A stretch of 64,000 nt of DNA from Schistocephalus solidus (Eukaryota > Platyhelminthes > Cestoda > Diphyllobothriidea > Diphyllobothriidae): positions 248,001 to 312,000 of the forward strand of contig WEDG01000214.1 of the NCBI GenBank assembly GCA_017591395.1, given 5' to 3'. Positions 10,768-20,330 of this stretch are shown here, in pieces. A program made the translations under genes and the position numbers. Within the stretch, counting starts at the first letter, position 1, and each line of letters starts with the position of its first letter. Below the pieces are notes generated by a model. The model saw nothing but the letters and a program-made list of their open reading frames with translations. It had not been told where the DNA came from and ran no database searches.

Positions 10768-13700
10768 ATGGGCATCCCGGGCTTGTCAAGTGTTATCGAG
10801 GGTGACTGTCTAAATTTTTCCGTTCTACCACTACATGGCACAACAGTAGTCGTAAATGCAACTGAATTTGTAGAAAGCCTGTGGGGCTCGGAGACCTCAA
10901 CGGATGGATATGGAATAAGCCCTCTAGAATTGGCGCTGAACTTCAAGCGTGCCCTCATTAATTTTCTTGAATGCGAGATTAACCCTGTGTTCGTATTTAA
11001 CGGACTTAGCGATGCGACTGTGAGTGTGTCTTTTAATTCTTTAGTTTGCAGGGCATTGAATGGTTCTCGAACTGGGAAAGGTTGCGGCAAACTCGCGTGT
11101 CTCTGCCAACTGCGGATTTAAAATTACCACCGTCTCGTTTTCGATGCTCAAAGACTAAGCTTCCACCGAACCATATAGTGCTTTTATCTGTTTTACAGGA
11201 ATTGTGCATTAAGTACGTGTTCTCTACAAGCCGAAATGCAGGCGCTGCTGCCGCTCTAGCCGTTCTACTTGACTGCCCATTAGTCAGCAATAATTCGGAC
11301 AACTTCGTAATTTCGTGCAATCCTTCACAAGACTCCCAAAATTTATGCTCCAGACTGAAGTTCATACCAATTTCAGGCTTGTGTCTATCACCTATTAAGA
11401 TGTCTTCTGAAACACCTGTTAACTCAAAGGCACGCTACTTTCTTCAGGCCCATGTATATAATTCCGTGGAATCTGTTTTAAGTCGTCTTACCCCTATTGC
11501 GTGTCGAATATTTGGGGTTTTATTTGGTGACGAGTCTTGTCCCCGCCTCAAATTGCCCGATGAAGTCGACAACGCAGAACTCAGTGATGGCTTCGGTCGT
11601 TTTGATTGGAAAATCAGCAGAGATGCTCATAAGTTGGCCAAGTGGATTGAAGACATCGGACCAACCTCCGCTGTTCTGTCTGTTGCGTCTATTGCTAGGG
11701 ACGCTGGCCTGAAGTCACTTCTATCACGTTGCGTGCCTGAGTCAGTGTCGCGGACGCAGCTGGATCTCAGGGAGGCCCTTCAACTTGCTGAAATTTTAGA
11801 CTTATCAATTGTCTCCGATGTCAAAAAAATTGTCTCCTCGCTGCTTTGTCCAGACTCTACTTCGGAACCTCCTACCCAACTGTCATCTGTAAATACTAGT
11901 AGTCCCTCCACTTTGCATCGCTGGCCGTGCTCGATTTTGAAAGCATATCGTTATGGCCTCCTTCAGCCGCACCTGCTTTCTGCGATCCTTAAGGGAACTG
12001 GGGTTATTCTCCCACACAACATGCATTATTTAATTGATATGCCCTCAACTTGCAAAAAATCACAAATTTTGCGGTTTCTCCACTACTGTTTCATCTACTC
12101 ATATGAATCAGTATTAATGGGAGTTTCTACCATTAGCAGTGCCCCCCCTCGTGTTTTTGAAGTTGACTTGAACGCATCTAAGGATCTTTCAGTATCTTGC
12201 ATTAGTCTCCGCCCTGTCCTGTTACCTACTTCTGAAGAGAAATCGGCAAGAAGTCTCGTTTATGGTGAGTTCTCTTTTTCTCCTTGCCCTCAAATACCTG
12301 ACTGGCTGAATGATCTTGCCCTATGCCTGGCTATATGGCACACACAAAAACGTCAGGATCCTTCTCACAAGCAGTGTCTTCGACATAGTGAGTGCCCCTT
12401 TGTCCTCTCAGCCTGTGTGTGTGCTTTGGCAAGCCAATTTAACCGAATCACTTCATGGAATTTGGCCTTAGCACATTACTCTCTTGTTGCTGACTCTTTG
12501 GAACAAGAAGTTTCTTCTGTGGAAGTCTATGGAGACCAATATTCTGACAAGGATACCGTTCACTCAGCCGTTGAGATTCAAGATGTATATGCAGAGCTGG
12601 TTTCTTTGCTGAATTTTGTCGAAGCCATTTCTTTGGAAACTTCATGTGCATCAAAAGAATTCCCTTCGTCGTTTAACTGTTATCCTGACCACTGGGTTTT
12701 TCCCTCGAATAGGTTGTTTTTTTTTATTGCGAAGTCTCTTAATCAGGTACCCACCGAATCACGCACCAAACTGGCCATGCGTTCGCGTCTGCCAAGACTA
12801 TTTGTACCATCGAATAGCCCAGACGTATCGGAATCATGCGTTGCCACGATATCGGATCTTTCATTCATGCTTCAACTTCTCAACTCTACTAACATTATTT
12901 TGCCAGAAATCAGCTGTACCTCGGTCCCAGCAAACCTCCGAGGTATGCAGAATGACTCTACTATGTTGTTATCTGAGAGGGAAGCCCTTGGAAGTATCTT
13001 TGCAAACGTTCCACATTCGTCCTTTACCGAAAATGGGTCACGCAATAACAATTACGGTTCAGACTCAGTTGGAACCACCAGTTTTCCCTCTTTTCGATCC
13101 AGGTGTGAAGCTACTGATGGATTCCTTTTGGCGACCGATTCTGCGGATGAGGGCGCGAGGAATTCTCAATGGACCCAGCAGTCGGTTGGCAGAGTAGCTG
13201 CTTCAAGCTGTCCGCAAAGTGACTTTCCTTTACCTGGAAGTGACACTAGGAGAAATGCTGTTCTTTTTACGCCCAAAGAAAGTCCCAGTGATTCATCTAT
13301 TTCCAAGTGGTCACGTGGAGCAACTACATTAAAATCTGCGGGTATCCGTAATAAGGTTCCCAGTTCAACGAACGGCTGGGGTGCTTGTGATTCCACGAGT
13401 AGAAGTGCATCTTTTTCACTAGATAACACCGATGTTAATGGTTCCCCTAATAATTTCGATTGGGAACGTAGGCCCCCCGAAGCACGCACAGATACTAATT
13501 ACGTGACTAATGAGTTTTCTAAGGCGTCTCAAAGTAAAATTCAGGCCCCTACTGAAACCGATAAGTCACGAGCCTCGGACCGTCCGTCGAAAGAATATGG
13601 CCCTCCTTCCGGTTCGGTCCGTCGTCCAGCTGTCGTTGGGAGCGAATCTTGTGAGGTGTCGACTGCCATCGACCACAATGACTGGAATCGTTCACCCTAT

Positions 13701-14228
13701 GATGCGAGTGAGGGATGCCTCCCCTACGGATCTCCAAAATACTCTTCACAGAGTGTGGACCCTCGTCGATGTCCCAATTCTCTAGAAGACGGAGCATACT
13801 TTCAGCGCTCGTATTCAGTTAGAAATTACGATGAGTGGGGTACTCACCCCTCGGACAGAGACGCTGCCTTAGGTCTGGCACCAACGAGCCAGATCCAGAG
13901 TAGTTGGAACCATCCTTCGGACTGTCCCCAACCTAGAGAAGAATCCAGTGGCCCCATCGACCATCCTCCTCTCCTACCCAAAGGTTCGGCTAGTTGGGAT
14001 GTTCTTTCAGCCTCCAAATTTGATTGTACATACGGATCGAGTGGGGATAATCTGCCGCAACTAGGCTTTGATCGGCGGCCTACGAGCAGAGGAGACTGTT
14101 ATAAGCCGGACTTTTCCAGTGAACCCCCTAATTACTATACGCCACCATCTATTCGAGGTAGGGGCAGAGGTGGCCGTAGAGGCAGCGACTATGCCAGCCG
14201 TCTGAGAGCACGTGTTAGCCTTCGGTGA
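10768..14228 (+). CDS. FAM120/Asteroid-family protein (XPG-like PIN fold), two exons
   Basis: Exon 1 is 10,768-11,019 and exon 2 is 11,052-14,228. The GT-AG intron 11,020-11,051 is only 32 nt and phase 0, and splicing gives about 1,142 aa (human FAM120A has about 1,118). The N-terminus MGIPGLSSVIEG matches the XPG/FEN-like start of this family. Exon 1 ends VFVFNGLSDAT and exon 2 begins GIEWFSNWERLRQ, which aligns with the FAM120 block FNG...W...R. DCPLVSNNSDNF matches the second PIN acidic motif and FGVLFGDES the following ALLGN block. AYRYGLLQPHLLSAILKG matches the conserved central motif (KGLMYPYIFHVLTKG in FAM120A). The first metal-binding Asp is Asn here (VVVNATEF), so nuclease activity is unlikely. 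The C-terminal 400 residues are disordered, with repeated single-Trp motifs and an RGRGRGGRRG end. FAM120 proteins bind RNA and act as coactivators or scaffolds. ASTE1/Asteroid is the alternative subfamily. Confidence 0.85.
11020..11051 (+). other. 32-nt micro-intron
   Basis: The donor GTGAGTGTG and acceptor TTTGCAG are good matches to consensus. Exon 1 is in frame +1 and exon 2 in frame 0, so removal of these 32 bases is needed to join the two conserved halves of the PIN domain. Introns this short near the 5' end are known from flatworm genes. Confidence 0.85.
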
Positions 14229-14450
14229 CACGCTTGCTCACTCGTCCACTCGACTCGCCGAAGATGAACTATTGCCTTGTTTCGTTCATTTAGATGCGTT
14301 TTTCATCCTTGTATCCTTCTGTACAAGTTTCTGCCATATCCACGAAATGGTGGTTATGGGGTCTTCTTAAAACAAGTTCTTCCGAAATACCTTGTTTTAT
14401 CTGTGTACATTAGACTAATTCGTGGCTATATCACACGTTTACGTAAATTA

Positions 14451-14456
14451 AATAAA
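14451..14456 (+). terminator. poly(A) signal of the FAM120-like gene
   Basis: AATAAA lies 223 bases after the stop codon, with T/G-rich sequence following (TTTGAGGTGTCCG). It is the first canonical signal after the coding region. Confidence 0.6.
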
Positions 14457-14599
14457 GTCAGGCGTAGCACAACTCTTTGAGGTGTCCGTAACACAGTCTG
14501 ACGATAATCTCTTCAGTAGATCTTGTTGATTGGGGCCTCGAACTGCCACGACGCTCCAAGGTCGTTCAAGCTTCTATCTGCTGTCTTTCAAGAGGTAGA

Positions 14600-15000
14600 A
14601 AACTTATTTCAATTGCAAATTGGGCTTTTGTTTGCGAAAGACCTGATTGGTGACTGGTCGGAAGGCCACGGATGGCCGAAGACGTCTATCCTTTCGAAAC
14701 GTTCTCGCTGACGCGGGTACGAGCGTGACTTTAGGGATCCCTGCGATACCACAGGTTAAAATTAGGTAATATTTCCGAAGGATACAGCAGAGGCGAGCCG
14801 TTATTGAGAACCGCAGTCACACAGAGTTGATGGAGGTCGTTTTATCAGAGATTTCCGTCCTGAGAAACCGTGGATGTTTGATAGCGATCCGACTGGTAGC
14901 GCTCAAGAAGGCTGCTCTTTGGATATGGATTGGCCGTGCAGACATGATAGTAGGAATTGGTCCCAGAGCGCAGCGGTCCCTCTCAGTGCATTCTTGCCTT
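14600..15000 (+). other. candidate extra 3' exons of the FAM120-like gene
   Basis: Past the poly(A) signal, separate frames encode peptides with the same composition as the FAM120-like tail. These are GDWSEGHGWPKTSILSKR (about 14,650-14,705), RGYERDFRDPCDTTG (about 14,713-14,755), and from about 14,835 RFIRDFRPEKPWMFDSDP followed by MDWPCRHDSRNWSQS. GT-AG borders exist around 14,756 and 14,791 but give no single clean join. They could be alternative 3' exons, a decayed partial duplication of the tail, or chance. A competing open frame of 155 codons (14,827-15,294) resembles nothing I know. Confidence 0.3.
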
Positions 15001-16157
15001 CGCACCCCACCACCTTGTTCTTTAGCATTACGCCAGTTTCAAAATTTCTTGCGAAAGATCACACCCACAGATCCTGCGTGGGTTTTTTGGTCTATGGATG
15101 AATTTCAAGACAGTTCAGCAAGTCTCCGGCGAATATTTGTAGTGACGTCTCTACTGAGAAATCGCTTCGGCAGACTTGCATCAGTTAGCTTGCTATACGA
15201 TTGCCTCATTGTCGTCAGTTTGGTTCAGCGTTGCAGAGACTTTAAGCACGTCGGCTCTCTGTGTTCACAGTGTGTTCCCACCATTTCATCTTAAAATCAT
15301 CTAAGGCAACTGAGGTAGGGATCTTTTCACCCACTCGTCTGGTTTGTATAAATTGTCCGGCCTGGCTGGCTATTGAGGTCTTGGCTGCAGTTATTTTGCC
15401 GATTCTGGTGGCTCCCAAGCAAGATGACTTTTCTGAAGCCGTGGGTAACTGTTATTGACGATATTTAAAGATATATATATATTACATGGTTGGTGTTCAT
15501 TGGTACGTAACAATTTTTTTCAGATTTGCAATTAGCGCGTTATGAGTTGAGCGAGTATCGTATCGGTTGCAACTGACTGTTTCTGAAGTCACCAAAGGGT
15601 CGCCAATACTGTGAATAGGATGCGAGGGGGCAGACCGATCTCATGGCAGTGGCCGCGGTTTTTTCGGTTTGCCTATTGCCTATGGTAGGGCACGATGTTA
15701 GTGTCAATGCAGTCCTTTGTGACTCGTCCTTGTTGTCACATCCGGTATATCGAGGCTAATTTTTCAAAAATTGAGGATCATATTTGCATTTCTCCCCTGG
15801 CCACCTGCTGCACATTCCTGATCGTCTCCTTTGGGGAGAGTCACCGATCTTGGGCAGCATTCAATTCCTCCCGAGGGGATCTGTCTCGTCGTTTGCTTGG
15901 AAGTAAAGACTGCGAACGTGGTTTAAGTGTCAGTCTAGTCCCCCACCTCTAGCAATTCTTGTGACAGGGCGGTGCGTCAGTATGAACTGGATACTGGCGC
16001 ACTTACGGTGCTCTGGGGTTTGTAGACTGTCTCGATTATGAAATTCTCCATCTGACCACGGTCTACATTTCCCTGGAGTTCTCTTTTCTTCGAGCCAACT
16101 GCTTTTTTCTACACCTTCCGTAGCTTCGGTTATAGTTGGCGTTGGCACCGGAATAAT
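15001..16157. other. no gene recognised
   Basis: Intergenic sequence with short ORFs only. A short AT dinucleotide run occurs at about 15,471-15,481. Confidence 0.5.
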
Positions 16158-16600
16158 TCAGTCTTGTTTGTGGACTTCCCGTTGTTTATGCAAACCAAAT
16201 TCTCTGCGAGCAGTTACTCGGTCTCTGTGACTGCGACTGGCAGGTTCGAGAATGACGCTGACCGTGCTGCAGATGTCGCGCGATCTGTCCCTTGCGTCCT
16301 CAACAATTTTATCCCTGAGGACTTGTGTATGCTCCAGATTTGCGTTTTTTGCTACTGTGAGACCGTCCAGTGCTGCAGTGTTAAGCTTTTTCGGTGCTGT
16401 CTTCCCCCAGATGAACTTCATGGTTGGATGCGCAGCCTCATCTTCAGGTCTTCTACGTGGCAACTGGTTCATAATTCAGCGTTACACCATCTTTTTCGCT
16501 AGTACGTCACGATGGTAACGCCTATTGACGAGCACGTAGTCCATCAGTTGCCACTGATATGAGCGAGCGTGCATCTAGGTTGATGTCCTTGGAGACAGGA
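16158..16600 (-). pseudogene. RTE LINE endonuclease relic
   Basis: Minus-strand frames give MHARSYQWQLMDYVLVNRRY, HRDVLAKKMV and then GKTAPKKLNTAALDGLTV. These match the end of the RTE endonuclease and the following linker seen in better condition at 32.3 kb ([16 protein letters not shown]). Frameshifts and stops are dense. No RT follows on the lower-coordinate side, so this is an isolated, old fragment. Confidence 0.65.
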
Positions 16601-16619
16601 AAGCAGAAGATGTCAAGCA

Positions 16620-18450
16620 GGGGCAGTGTTCTTTACTGCAGGAAATCCGTCGCTCACGAATCGAGTCCCAGGGCTTTAATGCAAAGAATGTGAAGGCGCG
16701 GTCAGTGGACCAGTATGATTATTAGTCTGGGCTTTCAGACTCGTACAGGAGTTCATCATCAGAGACTGTTGGAGTGCGACGACTAGTAAGTATTTTCGTA
16801 GTCAAACGATAAGGAAGGGAGGTAGGGTCCGTGACAGGCCCGAGTTCGCGCCGCCTAGCTTAAATTGGTCTCACGGCGTATGTCCTTGCTCGGGAAGTCG
16901 GCCGCGTCACCTGGCTGTGTAGGCGGAACGCGTGATAACAGGAGTGTAGATCAACTTGTCTTTTGATGGAGTTGGTGTCAGACACCCGTGTATCCAGCAA
17001 TCCCTGTCTCGTCTTGTTGCTGGCTCACGCCAGTATCCGCGTTCGCGCGAATTCTAAGCCATAGTCTTCCTTTAACGTGCGTGTCGCCCCTCTGAAAGGG
17101 CCTATTTGTGCTCGAGTATTTATGAGAAGAGTTGTCGTCCTGTCTGGCCTGTATAATGATAAGGACACTCATGGCATGGAGTTTCATAAACTATGCCCAA
17201 TTGCTCACTTTCGTCCAGTTTTCCCTTCATCTGCATGATTCTGATATACCTGGTAGCTGCCAAACGATAGGCGATACGCATGATTAACTGTGGCAACGCA
17301 TTCTGGTACCTCTGACATGGTCTTTATGTAAGGTCGTGAGCTCCAAAGTGTTAGTGCCTCTACCCATTTGTTCTTCCTGGTCGTGTACGCAAGCCCTACC
17401 CCTTCCCTTATTGTTGGACTACAAAGTGCTCTATTTTTTGTTGCGCTTAAACAGCTTCCTAAAATGGACTCACGTACACGTCTGGAAGATCAGTCTAATA
17501 ACCCTACTGTTCTAGTGATCGCATCTTCACCGTCTTTGTGAATCCGTTACTGTTGCAGCTTCCTACATTGTGAGGACCTGGCGCCCCTCCTTCATGTAGC
17601 CTGATCTCTGCCTAGTCCTAAATTGAAGTCATTTTTGAGACCTTGGCGTTGCTGGTTAAGGGATACTCCTTAGCAAGAAGACTGTCGATCTGGCATAATC
17701 CCCGTTCACGTTAGCCCCCTGCATGTGGTACTGTCGTCTAGGTTAGCCCGTTACTGGGATGTGGCTATTGAGTGTAACCCAGCTCCGAAAAGCCCTGTAC
17801 GGTCCAAGGGGATCAAAGCCACGTTCACTGAAAAGCGGGAGTGTCCTATCGCCTTCGTAGGGTGTATCCTCTCCTCCCACAATATTTCCTATACTCCAGA
17901 CCACCGATACATCCTAGTAGAGGGTGCATATTCTTTAACAATACCTAATTATGGGACAGTCCTCAGCCTAAGGTTCCGAGTATACGCAGGCAGCCACATG
18001 CCTTTAAATATATCCCTCTGGCATATGAAATAATAAGGAATGGCTTGAAGCACATCTTCCTCTGTAGCGCGCCTTTCTAGAGCCAACTGAATTTGGAGCG
18101 ACAGAAAGTTTTTAGTGAGTCCGTCTTTCGTTTCTGTCAATTCACACAGATTCGTAAAAAAGGACAATTTTTATTTTCAGCAGTAAGGGCCTACTAACCC
18201 TGAGACGTAACTTTTTCTTCTGACAAGGTAATTGGTCTGTAACTCTTCAATCAGCACGCTAACATTGCCGGTTATTGGCGTGATGAGCGCATGATACTCC
18301 TGTTCCTCAGTACAGCGCCCCACCAGTAATTAATTTCCTTTTGCATTAAGATTCTTATTGCTGCAGCCCTGTGTGCCTTCGACTCCTTCCGTTGCAGGCA
18401 CCAATGAAATGACTGGAAGGTAAACACAATTCGGGCAACAAAGGGGAATA
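16620..18450. other. no gene recognised
   Basis: About 1.8 kb without recognisable coding, repeat or RNA features. The longest ORF (17,725-18,033, plus, 102 codons) shows no known motif. Confidence 0.45.
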
Positions 18451-18479
18451 TGAACTCCCCTTCCCATAATACAGGTGGC

Positions 18480-18720
18480 CTTGCGAACACACATATTTCC
18501 GTGTTCAAACCCTAACACCAAGAATAACCCTAAACTTAACCCTGACTCCATCCTTAAGCAAATCTCCAAACTTGACCCTAAACCTAGCTTAGCCCTAAAG
18601 CTAGCCGGAACGCTACCACTAACAATAATCTTCCTGGTTATTCGCACGAGACCCTCCGCAACAGGTGGGGGTCTCCTTTTCCCGTGCCCTGTTCCACTTT
18701 CATCACATACCACGACATCT
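18480..18720 (+). repeat. CCCTAA-rich dispersed repeat, copy 1
   Basis: A stretch of imperfect CCCTAAAC, CCCTAACA and similar words (18,510-18,600). It is followed by a conserved flank (CCGCAACAGG...TTTTCCCGTGCCCTGTTCCA) that also follows the CCCTAA words in the copies at 24.9 and 58.5 kb. The words resemble the telomere unit TTAGGG but are far from perfect, so I read this as a mobile or satellite-like repeat with a telomere-like interior. Confidence 0.6.
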
Positions 18721-18859
18721 ACTCGGACCGAAAGAACTCAAGATAGTTAGGAAGAATGAATCTACTAAATCTGCAATCTCCCGTGCATTCAAACGTTCTG
18801 CCTTCTTCCTGATATACGACGGTATGACCGTCATTGCTGACGGCATCCGACGACGACAG

Positions 18860-20330
18860 TTCGACCGTCGTAGTCCGACAATGTCCACCGTATGCACTAT
18901 GGAAGGGAGGTGCAGGGACGGTGATTTGCACGTGATTTAGTTTAAAGTGATAGCAGCCTTGTGCTGGAGCTCCCGCACTCTCTTCTCCTCCCCCAGCTGA
19001 GCCCGGTGTCATGACAGAGTCAAGAAGACCTGAGATGGGAGAGGATGCAGGTGGCTGGCGCGGCCGGAGCCGCCCTCGGCGTACCACCACACCTGGCTCG
19101 GATCCCACAGAGTGGGAGTGCCATAAAAGCCACATTAAGAAGGATCTATTGCAGGCCTAACTCTCAGTCAGCCACTACACACAAAACACACATTGGGCTG
19201 GCCATGCAATCCGAGTATTCCCGTCAGTTGGCAACCTTCCAAGCCACGCCTTTTAGCACACCGTCATAGTTTCAAGCGCGTGAGATTGTTTTATAGTGAG
19301 GGACATGCGCTGAGTTTCCGAACGCATACTCTCCCCCACCACCACAACCAGACTACTGTTCGAGCCGGTCAGTTGTCTGAGGTGGAAGTGGGCGCAGCTG
19401 CTGGTGACCTCTCCTACGTGTACTACGTACACGACCTGGCCCCCCAAACACAGCACCAGGATTTCACACAGCAGGGGGTTGATCGGCTCTTATCTCACAG
19501 TGTGAGATAGCAAGAGTTCACGTTGAGAAGGAGCCATTGCAGCCTGACTCACAGACCACCAGTCAGCCCCTCCACACAACACACATTGGACTGATTGCGA
19601 GGTCTGAGTTTAATTGTCAGTTGGCAACCTTCTAACACACGGCGCTTATCGCTACCGCACTCTCTCCTCCTCCCCCACCTGAGCCCGGTGTCATGACCGA
19701 GTCAAGCAGACCGGAGATGGGAGAGGGCGTAGGTAGCTGGCGTGGCCGGAGCCGCCCCTCGGCGTACCAAACACACCTGGCTCGGATCCCACGGAATAGG
19801 AGTGCCATAAAGGCCACATAAAGAAGGAGCCCTTGCAGCTTGAATCTCATTCCACCAGTCAGCCAGTTCACACAAAACGCACATTGGGCTGATCATGCGG
19901 TCCGAGTTATCCCGTCAGTTGGCAACCTTCCAAGCTACGACTTTTAGCGCACCGGTATAGTTTCAAGCGCTTCAGATTGTGTATAGTGATGAAAATTCGC
20001 TGAGCACTCGACCTCACTCTCTCCTCCACCCCCATATTCAGACCACCATCCGAGCCCGTCAGTTGTCTGATGCGGGAGTGGGCGCATTGGCTGGCGGGTC
20101 AGTGTACCCGTCTTCGCGCGCCACAGCACGACCTGGCCCCCATAACTCACACATTAGTTTTCACTAACTCAGGGGATGTGGAGCAGCCATCGCCATCTGA
20201 CTCCCAGTCCATTGGTCAGCTACTCGATACACACAGCACATACACTGAGCCGACGGCGTGGTCTGGTGTAAGCGTCAGATTGGCAGCCTTCCAAGCCACG
20301 GTTTATAGGAAACCGTGATATACTCAGGTA
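18860..20330 (+). repeat. array of modular SINE-like units (types A and B)
   Basis: Two unit types alternate. A-type units lie at 18,963-19,235 and 19,653-19,925 (CCTGAGCCCGGTGTCATGAC ... CTGGCTCGGATCCCAC). B-type units lie at about 19,310-19,625 and 20,000-20,286 (GAGCCGGTCAGTTGTCTGA ... CGACCTGGCCCCC). They are separated by a shared spacer (CCTTCCAAGCCACG ... TCAAGCGCG ... GTGAG). Spacers recur at 19,237, 19,628, 19,928 and 20,287. Related units occur at 20,575-20,885, 28,560-29,650, 33,660-34,080 and inverted at 25,062-25,200. A possible weak A/B-box pair (TGGCTGGCGCGG and GGCTCGGATCCC) in the A units suggests a tRNA origin. Short ORFs here are not genes. Confidence 0.8.

Noticed and set aside
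14827..15294. 155-codon plus-strand ORF after the FAM120-like gene
   Set aside because: It starts in the middle of an open frame and has no recognisable motif. Another frame in the same stretch looks more like the FAM120 tail. Kept only as part of the candidate-exon region.
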